NCBI GenBank assembly: GCA_035719105.1
Contig: DASTGN010000009.1
Location: forward strand, 183,936-247,935
Source of the DNA: UBA8389 sp035719105
Lineage (GTDB): Bacteria > Bacteroidota > Bacteroidia > Bacteroidales > UBA1402
Reading direction: 5' to 3'
Length of the DNA stretch: 64,000 nt
Shown here: piece after piece, positions 27,001 to 33,899 of the stretch
How the letters are laid out: every line of letters starts with the position of its first letter
Numbering within the stretch: the first letter of the stretch is position 1
Translations under genes and position numbers: made by a program
Notes under the pieces: model-generated
Told to the model about the DNA's origin: nothing
Databases searched by the model: none
What the model saw: only the letters and a program-made list of their open reading frames with translations

Positions 27001-27433
27001 TGACCCAATAACCCATCTGATGGGTCAAGTCTTCCCATTCCTTGGTGTATTTCATCACATCCTTTCGACAAGCAGCGTTATACTCCGCCACTGAAATGGT
27101 TTTGCCGATATCGACCTTGGTAATGCCCAACGCCTTTTCCACACCGAGTTCCACAGGCAATCCGTGGGTATCCCAACCGGCCTTGCGCAAAACCTGAAAA
27201 CCCTTCATGGTTTTGTATCGGCAAAAAATATCTTTGATGGAACGAGCCATGACGTGATGTATTCCAGGCATGCCGTTGGCAGAGGGCGGCCCTTCGTAAA
27301 ATACGTAGGAAGGTGCACCTTCGCGATTGGCCATACTCTTGTGAAACAAGTCATTAGCATCCCATTTTTTTAGGATTTCCTGATTAATGGCGGATAAATC
27401 GAAACCGGAATATTCGGTAAATTTCTTGGACAT
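24011..27433 (-). CDS. ileS: Isoleucyl-tRNA synthetase
   Basis: 1140 residues, class Ia. Charges tRNA-Ile. Seen: the HIGH-type motif in GMPGIHHVMAR (about 53-63), the inserted editing domain with TTTPWTLPSNTA and the GTGIVHIAPTFGADD segment, the KMSKS-type motif in NKMSKRLGNAVDP, the WYMITNASPWDNLKFD region, and a long tRNA-binding C-terminus (to 1140). The size fits the long, eukaryote-like IleS class found in Bacteroidota. In E. coli that class is associated with mupirocin tolerance; here that is only an expectation. Promoter at 27457-27464; no T-box leader was seen. Confidence 0.96.
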   Translation of the reverse strand: MSKKFTEYSGFDLSAINQEILKKWDANDLFHKSMANREGAPSYVFYEGPPSANGMPGIHHVMARSIKDIFCRYKTMKGFQVLRKAGWDTHGLPVELGVEKALGITKVDIGKTISVAEYNAACRKDVMKYTKEWEDLTHQMGYWVNMDDPYITYDSRYIETLWYLLKELYKKNLLYKGYTIQPYSPAAGTGLSSHELNQPGCYRDVKDTTCVAQFKIKNPKAEWETFGAAYFLAWTTTPWTLPSNTALCIGLNITYVAVKTFNPYTGLPMTCILAKDLLNTHFNPKAAEIALDDYKVGDKLIPFEVLSECKGSELVGMEYEQLIPWVNPGENAFKVISGDFVTTEDGTGIVHIAPTFGADDDRVAKAFGIAPLLMTDKDGNARPMVDSTGKFYKLEDLDPKFVKEQMNEELYRSFAGVYVKNAYDLTKTESDPSIDVDLCVLLKQQNQVFKIEKYTHSYPHCWRTDKPVLYYPLDSWFIKSTACRERMMELNETIQWKPTSTGSGRFGKWLENLNDWNLSRSRYWGTPLPIWRSEDGSEEICIGSVAELHAEIEKSVKFGFMSSNLLGEFKPGVYTKENYDLIDLHRPYMDDVILVSATGKPMKRELDLIDVWFDSGAMPYAQIHYPFENKEAFDKGENFPADFIAEGVDQTRGWFFTLHAIATMVFDTVSFKNVVSNGLVLDKNGNKMSKRLGNAVDPFSTINKYGSDPLRWYMITNASPWDNLKFDTDGIEEVRRKFFGTLYNTYSFFALYANVDGFSANQPEIPYEKRPEIDRWVLSQLNSLIKEVDDCYSNYEPTRAGRAISDFVSENLSNWYVRLNRKRFWGGEFTEDKLSAYQTLYSCLDTVSRLMAPIAPFYADQLFCDLNAVSGKDASESVHLANFPTCDIDRIDTKLETRMQLAQQISSMVLALRRKVSIKVRQPLTAIMMPVVDAEQKEQIEAISSLILSEVNVKALNFVDDTAGILVKRIKPDFKKLGPKCGKQMKQVAALLTELSQEAITEFETIGYYVLQVDGVEIKVDTTDVEILSEDIPGWLVANEGRLTVALDITITEALKQEGLARELVNRIQNIRKSNGFDITDKISIQLTENEDVKSIMKDWKKYIMTQTLAGEFVLVTDVPDGLALDLEDMDLFINIQRIG

Positions 27434-27456
27434 ACGACGGTATTTTTTTCAGGTTG

Positions 27457-27464
27457 CAAAGGTA
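27457..27464 (-). promoter_or_regulatory. Promoter -7 element (TACCTTTG) of ileS
   Basis: TAnnTTTG match, 23 bases before the ileS ATG. Confidence 0.55.
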
Positions 27465-27510
27465 ACAAAAAAATAACTGCCGTACAAAAGACAGAATGGG
27501 AGAATGCATG

Positions 27511-28206
27511 TTACAAATAGAGGTCGGAAGTCAGTGCGGAATAGGCTTGCGTACGTACATTTCCCTTTTCTCCCAATGTCAGAACCGTGCGCTCGACCAC
27601 ACCGCGCTTTCTGGAAAACTCCATCAATACCCGTTTGGGAGCCTGACCTTGTAGGGTAGAAACATCACAACGCTTGGTCAGGAACAAATTGGATTCCCAG
27701 CAACGATCTTCAAATTCTTGAGCCGACTCGATCGGCAGAACCACCGCCAATCGCCCTTCGGCCGAAAGTAAAGATTGCGCTTTCTTAACGAGTTCCTCGT
27801 ACGAAAGCGTAACATCGTGTCTAGCCTGATTGCGTTGAGCTTTAGGTGGCTGAAGCGCATTTTGAAAATAAGGAGGATTGGAAACGATCAAGTCGAAAAG
27901 GCCGTCATTAAACGTTCGAACATCTGTTCTGAGTATGGAAATTCGATCTTTCCAAGGTGAACGCTGCACATTTTCCAAAGCCTGTTCGGCTGCAGGGGCG
28001 TCAAACTCCACACCAACCAGTTGTGCGGTACTACGTTGAGCTAATATTAAGGTAATCAACCCACTCCCCGCTCCCACATCTAAAATTCGACGGGCAGAAC
28101 CGGTTTGGATCCAAGCGCCCAACAACACGCCGTCCGTTCCCACTTTCATTGCGCAACGATCGTGATATACCTCAAATTGTTGAAAGCGGAATGAAGGGCT
28201 GGACAT
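27511..28206 (-). CDS. tRNA1(Val) (adenine37-N6)-methyltransferase, TrmN6 type
   Basis: 231 residues, Rossmann-type SAM methyltransferase. Seen: the SAM-binding motif I LDVGAGSGLITLILAQ, the acidic loop GVEFDAPAAEQA, and the catalytic NPPYFQNAL that identifies N6-adenine or related amino-methyltransferases. Overall layout matches YfiC/TrmN6, which makes m6A37 in tRNA1(Val). It starts nine bases after the small membrane protein gene upstream, so it is probably the last gene of a divIC-led operon. Confidence 0.85.
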   Translation of the reverse strand: MSSPSFRFQQFEVYHDRCAMKVGTDGVLLGAWIQTGSARRILDVGAGSGLITLILAQRSTAQLVGVEFDAPAAEQALENVQRSPWKDRISILRTDVRTFNDGLFDLIVSNPPYFQNALQPPKAQRNQARHDVTLSYEELVKKAQSLLSAEGRLAVVLPIESAQEFEDRCWESNLFLTKRCDVSTLQGQAPKRVLMEFSRKRGVVERTVLTLGEKGNVRTQAYSALTSDLYL

Positions 28207-28215
28207 AAAAAGGAC

Positions 28216-28587
28216 TTACTCGGAAGGCTTCTGATCTTCTTGATCCTTGGCCTTGTTCTCCTTTTCGTACCATGAAAAACGAACGGCCACGTATAACTCT
28301 GTAAGTGCAGACATTAGCAAGACAGCCACCCAAGAATTCAAGTTTTTGAATTGCATGTAGGATGCCCCCAACATGAACAGGGAGGAAAGGAAATACAGTC
28401 TATTCAAACGCTTCAGACGGAAATCATCACCTTCATAGTTACTCCGCATCCGACTAACGATGTACATCGCCACTCCGACGGCAAACAAATATTTGCTATA
28501 CGTCACATGTTCCATTACCATGACGGAGGAAATCAATATCAGTATGGCACCGACAATAAAAAAGATGTTGTAGATTTTTTTCAGCAT
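28216..28587 (-). CDS. Small inner-membrane protein of unknown function
   Basis: 123 residues. Four hydrophobic segments predicted (about 5-22, 31-45, 66-82 and 86-103) with a charged cytoplasmic tail (KENKAKDQEDQKPSE). I do not recognise a named function. It sits between a DivIC/FtsB-type division gene and a tRNA methyltransferase with gaps of nine bases on each side, so it belongs to one operon with them. Confidence 0.72.
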   Translation of the reverse strand: MLKKIYNIFFIVGAILILISSVMVMEHVTYSKYLFAVGVAMYIVSRMRSNYEGDDFRLKRLNRLYFLSSLFMLGASYMQFKNLNSWVAVLLMSALTELYVAVRFSWYEKENKAKDQEDQKPSE

Positions 28588-28596
28588 GTTGGTAGT

Positions 28597-28896
28597 TTAT
28601 TCGACTATGTAAACGTCTTCGTTGGGTTTCTTCATTAGGTAGTCCTCTCTGGCAACGCGTTCAAGCTCTGCTTCGCTGGAATGCAGTTTTTTGAGTTTGC
28701 TTTCGCTTTCCTGGCTTAATTTGCGGTAGTGACGGATTTCTTGTTTGAGCTCTCGAATCTTTGTTTCGTACTGCACCCTGCGTATCACATTGTTTTCATC
28801 AACAAAGACGATAAATGCCAGAAACACCACCACCGTAATGAGGTATTTATTCAAGAATGGCTTGATTTTACGGAATATCGCTTTGAGTTTGTCCAT
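28597..28896 (-). CDS. Septum formation initiator family protein (FtsB/DivIC)
   Basis: 99 residues from the ATG at 28896; a longer frame upstream would run through the promoter at 28930-28937. Bitopic membrane protein: a short basic cytoplasmic end, one membrane helix (about 19-36, KYLITVVVFLAFIVFV), then a periplasmic coiled coil (KIRELKQEIRHYRKL) and the conserved end AREDYLMKKPNEDVYIVE, in which the YLMKKPNED stretch is typical of FtsB/DivIC. The family bridges FtsQ and FtsL in the divisome. Confidence 0.87.
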   Translation of the reverse strand: MDKLKAIFRKIKPFLNKYLITVVVFLAFIVFVDENNVIRRVQYETKIRELKQEIRHYRKLSQESESKLKKLHSSEAELERVAREDYLMKKPNEDVYIVE

Positions 28897-28929
28897 TTCA
28901 GGGTATGAGATACGGTAAGAAGACAAAGG

Positions 28930-28937
28930 CAAAAGTA
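28930..28937 (-). promoter_or_regulatory. Promoter -7 element (TACTTTTG) of the divIC operon
   Basis: TAnnTTTG match, 33 bases before the ATG at 28896; divergent from the dnaX promoter. Confidence 0.48.
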
Positions 28938-28992
28938 ATGGATTTTTCCTGAAAAAAGATTGGACGCATGGAAAAATTCGGAACGATTTTGC

Positions 28993-29000
28993 TACATTTG
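28993..29000 (+). promoter_or_regulatory. Promoter -7 element (TACATTTG) of dnaX
   Basis: TAnnTTTG match, 27 bases before the ATG at 29028. It lies downstream of an in-frame ATG at 28968, which is therefore not the start. Confidence 0.52.
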
Positions 29001-29027
29001 CAAAGCACAAGAAAACGCCGCTGCTCT

Positions 29028-30137
29028 ATGGAGAATTACTTGGTTTCCGCCCGAAAATATCGCCCCGACACGTTTCAGTCGGTGGTTGGGCAGTCAGCGC
29101 TTACCACTACCCTTAAAAATGCGATCAAAAATAAGCAGTTGGCACACGCCTATTTGTTTTGTGGTCCCCGTGGCGTAGGCAAAACAACTTGTGCCCGCAT
29201 TTTCGCCAAAACCATCAACTGCTCGAATCCAAAAGCAGATGGTGAAGCTTGCAATGAATGCGAGTCTTGCAAAAGCTTTATTGACCAGCGTTCCCTTAAC
29301 ATTTTCGAACTCGACGCTGCTTCGAACAACTCCGTGGACGACATACGCAGCTTGGTCGATCAAGTTCGAATTCCGCCCCAACTGGGTCAATATAAGGTTT
29401 ATATCATCGATGAAGTACACATGCTGTCCGCTTCCGCCTTCAATGCTTTTTTGAAGACCTTGGAAGAACCGCCTCATCATGCCATTTTCATTCTGGCTAC
29501 GACCGAAAAGCATAAGATTATCCCGACCATCCTCTCTCGTTGTCAAATACACGACTTCAATCGCATCAGCATCCACGACATCGTGGGTTATTTGCAGCAT
29601 GTGGCCAGTTCAGAAGGAGTTTCCGCCGAAGACGAAGCCTTGAACATCATTGCCATGAAGGCTGACGGTGGAATGCGAGACGCCTTGTCCATTTTTGACC
29701 AAGTTTCCAGCTATGGCAACGGAACCATTACCTATCAGAATGTCATTGACAACCTGAATGTACTGGATTACGACTATTATTTTAAGTTGACGGATGCGCT
29801 TTTGAAAAATGATGTCAGCACTGCGCTGTTGATTTTCAATGAAATTTTGAATAATGGTTTCGAAGGGCAGCATTTTATCACCGGTTTAAGCGCCCATTTT
29901 AGGGATTTGATGGTATGCAAAGATCCAGCAACCATTGTTTTGCTGGAAGTCGGAGCTGGAATTCGATCCAAATACCAGGAGCAGGCGACACTTTGCTCCA
30001 ATCCATTTCTTTATGCGGCCATCAAATTAGCCAACGATTGCGACCTGGCTTATAAGGAGAGTAAAAACAAACGGTTGCTCATCGAATTGGCTCTCATCCG
30101 GATCGCTCAGCTTTCGGATCAAAAAAAAAATCAGTGA
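29028..30137 (+). CDS. dnaX: DNA polymerase III gamma subunit frame of dnaX
   Basis: 369 residues in this frame. AAA+ clamp-loader subunit that loads the beta clamp with delta and delta-prime. Seen: Walker A GPRGVGKTT (46-54), zinc-binding Cys65, Cys75, Cys78 and Cys81, Walker B YIIDEVHML (about 125-133), the SRC box LSRCQIHDF, and the collar domain to about 360. The frame ends in QKKNQ and TGA at 30135-30137, right after a run of ten A (30121-30130). Coding sequence continues in the +1 frame to 30738. The frame therefore encodes a gamma-length protein, and a frame change at the A-run would give tau of 569 residues. An assembly error in the homopolymer is the main alternative. Confidence 0.93.
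   Translation: MENYLVSARKYRPDTFQSVVGQSALTTTLKNAIKNKQLAHAYLFCGPRGVGKTTCARIFAKTINCSNPKADGEACNECESCKSFIDQRSLNIFELDAASNNSVDDIRSLVDQVRIPPQLGQYKVYIIDEVHMLSASAFNAFLKTLEEPPHHAIFILATTEKHKIIPTILSRCQIHDFNRISIHDIVGYLQHVASSEGVSAEDEALNIIAMKADGGMRDALSIFDQVSSYGNGTITYQNVIDNLNVLDYDYYFKLTDALLKNDVSTALLIFNEILNNGFEGQHFITGLSAHFRDLMVCKDPATIVLLEVGAGIRSKYQEQATLCSNPFLYAAIKLANDCDLAYKESKNKRLLIELALIRIAQLSDQKKNQ
30121..30130 (+). promoter_or_regulatory. A10 slippery run in dnaX (candidate gamma/tau switch)
   Basis: Ten consecutive A. Reading on in frame 0 meets TGA at 30135-30137; the frame reached by a -1 ribosomal shift meets TAA at 30143-30145; only the frame reached by losing one A (or gaining two) stays open. Thermus thermophilus dnaX makes both forms by transcriptional slippage on an A9 run, so the same mechanism is plausible here. 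Confidence 0.6.
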
Positions 30138-30738
30138 ATTTCTAAACGAGGACGATCAACCTCCTCTTGCTCCATTAGAAGTAATGGTGGCGCCTGAACC
30201 GAAACCTACCGTTTCGGAAAAAGCGCCCATGGGCAGCCAGGCTACTGTTCCTACTGCTGTCAAAAAAGAAAATACGCCCCCCCCAACCATCAAATCACTT
30301 CAAACGGTATCACTCCGAAAAAGGAAGGAAGTCGTGGTGGAACAATCGGTCAAAACAGAAGAGGTTTTGCTTGTAAATCAACCTTTTACTGCAGAAGCAT
30401 TACAACGTTCCTGGAACATTTTCATAGACAACATCAAAAACGACACCCATTTGGTCAACGCCATGAAATCGTGTCCTCCAGTTTTGAAAGACAATTACGA
30501 AATTGAAGTGACGGTACAAAACCAACCTTTGGAAAAAAAGTTTCAAGATCTTTCCCTCACCATCGAACGGCATCTTCATCACCATTTAAAGAACAACCGC
30601 ATTAAAATGATCATCCGTTTGGCAGAAGAAGGCGAATTGGTTCGTCCCTTCACAGCAAGAGACAAATTGGATGCCATGATTCAAAAAAACCCAAACATGG
30701 AATTTTTATATAGAACATTAGGTTTAGACATCAATTAA
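30131..30738 (+). CDS. dnaX: DNA polymerase III tau-specific C-terminal extension of dnaX
   Basis: Open in the +1 frame relative to the gamma part, with no stop from the A-run to TAA at 30736-30738; about 200 residues. It starts as a Pro/Lys-rich linker (APEPKPTVSEKAP, PPPTIKSL) and then a folded alpha/beta domain (about 30410-30738: QRSWNIFIDNIKND, LVRPFTARDKLDAMI) of the kind found at the C-terminus of Bacteroidota DnaX. In other bacteria tau links the clamp loader to the polymerase and helicase. An ATG at 30184 gives a track-like start inside the linker, but there is no promoter or ribosome-binding site for separate translation. It is therefore read as part of dnaX. Confidence 0.8.
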
Positions 30739-30751
30739 AACAGTAACAAAA

Positions 30752-31186
30752 ATGAAAACAGCAAAAATAATCACTGAGAAAGGCGATATGATCGTTGAGT
30801 TTTACGAGCAAGATGCTCCAAAAACCGTAGCAAACTTTATTAAACTGGCTGAAAGCGGCTTTTACGATGGATTAACCTTTCACCGCGTCATTCCCAACTT
30901 TGTCATCCAAGGCGGTTGCCCGAACGGCACCGGCACTGGAGGCCCAGGTTACACCATCCCTTGCGAACTCACCGGTGGCAATCAATATCACGACCGAGGT
31001 GTATTGTCGATGGCACATGCAGGTCGCAACACAGGCGGTTCTCAATTCTTCATCTGCCACTCCCGCGACAATACCGCCCACCTAGACCGCCATCACACCT
31101 GCTTTGGTCGCGTCATCGAAGGCCTGGACGTAATTGACAAAATTCGTCAGGGCGACGAAATCATCAAGATTGAAATCTCGGAATAG
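30752..31186 (+). CDS. Cyclophilin-type peptidyl-prolyl cis-trans isomerase
   Basis: 144 residues, no signal peptide, so cytoplasmic. Catalyses proline isomerisation during folding. Seen: the catalytic Arg45 in TFHRVIPNFVIQGG, then GGPGYTIPCE, the GVLSMAHAGRNTGGSQFFI block and HLDRHHTCFGRVIEGLDV. Follows dnaX by 13 bases, so it is probably co-transcribed with it. Its stop is three bases from that of convergent ribH. Confidence 0.95.
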   Translation: MKTAKIITEKGDMIVEFYEQDAPKTVANFIKLAESGFYDGLTFHRVIPNFVIQGGCPNGTGTGGPGYTIPCELTGGNQYHDRGVLSMAHAGRNTGGSQFFICHSRDNTAHLDRHHTCFGRVIEGLDVIDKIRQGDEIIKIEISE

Positions 31187-31189
31187 GAT

Positions 31190-31681
31190 TTATCGCAACG
31201 ATCTATTCAGCGCAGCCATTTTGATGGCAGTCACAGCCGCTTCATCGCCTTTGTTACCAAGAATACCTCCGGCACGGTCGATGGACTGCTGCATGGTATC
31301 GTTGGTCAATAGGCCGAAAATGAAGGGAATCTGCTCCGTTAGATTGAGTTGGGTGATGCCTTGAGTGACACCTGAGCAAACGTATTCGAAATGTGGTGTA
31401 TCGCCACGGATGACGCAACCCAGAACAATCACTGCATCCAGGTCGTAACCATCTGCTAGAATCCTGGCACCAAAGACTAGTTCAAAACTGCCTGGAACCC
31501 AATTGACAACGATGTTCGTGGGCTTGACGCCGTTGGCTGTCAGTGTCTTCAATGCACCTCCCAACAGCTTGGAAGTAATGTCATAGTTCCATTCAGCAAC
31601 AACAATGCCGACCTTCATGGCTGAAGCGTCGGGCATCGTGTTCGAATCGTAATCCGATAGGTTGTGGTATTGGGTGGCCAA
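31190..31681 (-). CDS. ribH: 6,7-dimethyl-8-ribityllumazine synthase
   Basis: 163 residues. Penultimate step of riboflavin synthesis. Seen: VAEWNYDITSKLL, the PGSFELVFGARIL loop, VVLGCVIRGDTPHFEYV with the catalytic His, and FGLLTNDTMQQ. I start at a TTG (31679-31681) because the residues it adds, MATQYHNLSDYD, match the usual N-terminus of Bacteroidota RibH; the first ATG is at 31636 and would drop 15 conserved residues. The TTG directly abuts the TAA of the upstream TPR gene, which suggests translational coupling. No FMN riboswitch was seen. Confidence 0.93.
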   Translation of the reverse strand: MATQYHNLSDYDSNTMPDASAMKVGIVVAEWNYDITSKLLGGALKTLTANGVKPTNIVVNWVPGSFELVFGARILADGYDLDAVIVLGCVIRGDTPHFEYVCSGVTQGITQLNLTEQIPFIFGLLTNDTMQQSIDRAGGILGNKGDEAAVTAIKMAALNRSLR

Positions 31682-32365
31682 TTATTTCTTTGTTTTTGCG
31701 CGTTCGATAAAACGATCAATGTCCATACCTTCTTGTGAAAGAGGATAACGTTCTTTCAGCTGTTGGTAAATTTTGAGGGCCTTGCCCCATTTTTCGAGAG
31801 CTTCGTAAGTGCGGCCAGCCTTCATCAAATAAATGGGAGCTAAAAGTTCATTTTTAGGTTCGGCAGCCTTTTCAAAATAATTTGCAGCTTTGTCAAGTTT
31901 ACCCATTTCTACGTAGCAGTCACCAATGGCACCTTTTAAAGCAGGTGAAACCATGATGTCGTTTGCATTGCTGCGACCAAGATAATCGGCGGCCTTTTCG
32001 AAGTTGCCCATGTTTTTGTAACAAAGTCCAGCATAAGCGGCAGCTAATTTGGCCGTCTTGGTCATGCTGTAATCATCAATGATGCCTTCAAAACCAATGT
32101 ATTCGGCACCATCTCCATTCAATGCGAGTTGGAAGGAATCCATTGCAAAATATTGTTCGCCAATGAAAATCATTTCCTGTGCGGCTTTTTCTCTGGGAAC
32201 CAAATAACCGTGACGGAAGAACAAAACGCTGCCAACCACGACAACAATGACTGCTAAGGCAATCAGCAGATTTTTCTGATTTTTTTCGATGAATTGTTCC
32301 GAACGACTCAGTGCTTCATTAACTTGCTGCAATTCGTCTTTACCTTCTTGGTTGCTTGTAGACAT
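31682..32365 (-). CDS. Membrane-anchored tetratricopeptide repeat protein
   Basis: 227 residues from the ATG at 32365. One membrane helix (about 32-51, NLLIALAVIVVVVGSVLFF), then a periplasmic TPR superhelix: recognisable repeats LAAAYAGLCYKNMGNFEKAADYL, GAIGDCYVEMGKLDKAANYFEKA and MKAGRTYEALEKWGKALKIYQQL. The layout resembles YfgM (ancillary SecYEG translocon subunit), which is possible but unproven. A longer frame would begin at 32419, upstream of the promoter at 32409-32416. First gene of an operon with ribH. Confidence 0.85.
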   Translation of the reverse strand: MSTSNQEGKDELQQVNEALSRSEQFIEKNQKNLLIALAVIVVVVGSVLFFRHGYLVPREKAAQEMIFIGEQYFAMDSFQLALNGDGAEYIGFEGIIDDYSMTKTAKLAAAYAGLCYKNMGNFEKAADYLGRSNANDIMVSPALKGAIGDCYVEMGKLDKAANYFEKAAEPKNELLAPIYLMKAGRTYEALEKWGKALKIYQQLKERYPLSQEGMDIDRFIERAKTKK

Positions 32366-32408
32366 ATCTGTTGGACTTAGGGTTGAATGGTTCTTAATTT
32401 TTGGTGTA

Positions 32409-32416
32409 CAAAAGTA
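32409..32416 (-). promoter_or_regulatory. Promoter (-7 TACTTTTG with a TTTG at -33) of the TPR-ribH operon
   Basis: The -7 element matches TAnnTTTG and lies 43 bases before the ATG. A TTTG stands 19 bases upstream of it, the spacing expected for the -33 element, making this the best-supported promoter in the window. Confidence 0.65.
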
Positions 32417-32457
32417 CATTAATTCATTTGATTCCCAAATTTATCCCTGTTTTTTTC

Positions 32458-32465
32458 TATATTTG
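32458..32465 (+). promoter_or_regulatory. Promoter -7 element (TATATTTG) of recF
   Basis: TAnnTTTG match, 28 bases before the recF ATG, divergent from the TPR-ribH promoter. Confidence 0.5.
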
Positions 32466-32484
32466 TGTAAGGAAAAAGCGATCC

Positions 32485-32489
32485 GGAGG
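32485..32489 (+). promoter_or_regulatory. Shine-Dalgarno GGAGG of recF
   Basis: A full GGAGG four bases before the ATG at 32494. Almost no other gene in the window has one, which is normal for Bacteroidota. It supports this ATG over the upstream in-frame start at 32401. Confidence 0.6.
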
Positions 32490-32493
32490 CCCT

Positions 32494-33594
32494 ATGCAAT
32501 TGACTCAACTTACTGTCCTGAATTTTAAGAACATCCGGGAAGCCACACTGGCCTTTTCGCCAGGTATCAATTGTTTTTTTGGCAAGAACGGTGAAGGAAA
32601 GACCAACCTGCTGGATGCTGTTTACTACCTCTCCTTTTGTAAGAGTCACTCCAATCCGGTCGATTCTCAAAACATCACCCATGACGCTGATTATTTCATG
32701 CTACAAGCTCAGTATTTGGAGGGTGATCGGGAAGAAGAAATTTATTGTGGCCTAAAACGTCGTCAGCGAAAAATATTCAAACGCAACAAAAAGGAATATG
32801 AACGGCTGTCAGACCATATCGGACGCATTCCGCTGGTCTTGATTTCGCCTTCAGACGAAGAACTTATCCGGGAAGGAAGCGAGGAAAGGCGCCGGTTTAT
32901 GGATATGGTGATTTCCCAGTACGACCATGCTTACATGGAAGCCCTCATCAATTACAACAAAGCCCTCGCTCAACGAAATTCCCTACTCAAAGATCCGGGT
33001 TTTGCCGACGAGGCATTATGGGATTTGTATGAAGAAATGATGGCACGGGAAGCCAACCTTGTTTTTCAAAAAAGGCAAGCGTTTGTTGATGTCTTCTCTC
33101 CCGTTTTCGAAAATTATTACCAACAGATTTCGGGGGGGAAAGAAACTATTCTATTGAACTATTCCTCTCATTTACAAAACAGTGACCTTATCAATCGACT
33201 TCAGTTGAGCCGCCAACGCGACAGTATCCTGGGATACACAACCGTGGGCATCCATAAGGACGATTTGGATATGGAACTGGACGGTTATCCGATTAAGCGG
33301 GTTGGTTCTCAGGGGCAAAACAAAAGTTATTTGATTGCTCTGAAGCTGGCACAATTCATTTTCCTTAAAAAAGCAGGGAAAACCACCCCCATTCTACTTT
33401 TGGACGATTTGTTCGACAAACTGGATGCCGTCCGAGTGGAACGCATCATCAATTTGGTTTCAGGCGAGGAATTCGGACAAATTTTCATCACGGATACCAA
33501 TCGGGAAAATCCGGAGCACTTGCTTCAACGAACGCACGGTGATTACCGCATTTTCTTAGTGGAGAATGGTTCGATCATGCAAACGGAGTCATGA
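32494..33594 (+). CDS. recF: DNA replication and repair protein RecF
   Basis: 366 residues. SMC-like ATPase that loads RecA at gaps with RecO and RecR. Seen: Walker A GKNGEGKTN (30-38), the family block GIHKDDLDMELDGYPIKRVGSQGQNKSYLIALKLAQ (ABC signature SQGQ), and the Walker B LLLDDLFDKLD. Starts at the ATG at 32494, which has a GGAGG. Overlaps the next gene by four bases (ATGA), giving the recF-dciA unit common in many bacteria. Confidence 0.95.
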   Translation: MQLTQLTVLNFKNIREATLAFSPGINCFFGKNGEGKTNLLDAVYYLSFCKSHSNPVDSQNITHDADYFMLQAQYLEGDREEEIYCGLKRRQRKIFKRNKKEYERLSDHIGRIPLVLISPSDEELIREGSEERRRFMDMVISQYDHAYMEALINYNKALAQRNSLLKDPGFADEALWDLYEEMMAREANLVFQKRQAFVDVFSPVFENYYQQISGGKETILLNYSSHLQNSDLINRLQLSRQRDSILGYTTVGIHKDDLDMELDGYPIKRVGSQGQNKSYLIALKLAQFIFLKKAGKTTPILLLDDLFDKLDAVRVERIINLVSGEEFGQIFITDTNRENPEHLLQRTHGDYRIFLVENGSIMQTES

Positions 33595-33881
33595 GAAAAC
33601 GCGAAGCACAGCCTCTGTCAGAGATTTTGGGAGAATCGCTCAAAAATCTACAGATTGATGGAAAGATTCATGAAACGCGGGTCTTAGACGCATGGTCTGA
33701 AGTGGTCGGCCCCATCATCACAGCGCACACCAACAACAAATACGTGTCACGCAAAGTACTTTATGTTCAAATGGATACGCCCATCATTCGTAACGAACTA
33801 CAAATGATGCGCCAGAGTTTGGTCGAAAAGTTGAATCAAGCAGCAGGGGCAGATACCATCAAAGACATCGTCTTCAGATAA
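33591..33881 (+). CDS. dciA: DUF721 protein, DciA-like replicative helicase loader
   Basis: 96 residues. The DUF721 core (LDAWSEVVGPIITAHTNNKYVSRKVLYVQMDTPIIRNEL) matches the DciA family, which loads DnaB in bacteria that lack DnaC or DnaI. Overlaps recF by four bases, the typical neighbour. Short form: almost only the DUF721 domain, lacking the disordered tail of some DciA proteins. The helicase-loading role is family knowledge. Confidence 0.85.
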   Translation: MRKREAQPLSEILGESLKNLQIDGKIHETRVLDAWSEVVGPIITAHTNNKYVSRKVLYVQMDTPIIRNELQMMRQSLVEKLNQAAGADTIKDIVFR

Positions 33882-33899
33882 CCACCCCTGCTCTATTTT

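Noticed and set aside
27434..27510. T-box leader or riboswitch before ileS
   Set aside because: Only 23 bases lie between the promoter element and the start codon; no room for a leader structure.
30121..30145. E. coli-type -1 ribosomal frameshift at the dnaX A-run
   Set aside because: A -1 shift leads to TAA at 30143-30145, so it would not give tau; only +1 (or -2) restores the long frame.
29028..30738. dnaX as a decayed pseudogene
   Set aside because: The gamma part has every clamp-loader motif and the +1 frame remains open for about 200 codons with normal composition; random decay would leave further stops.
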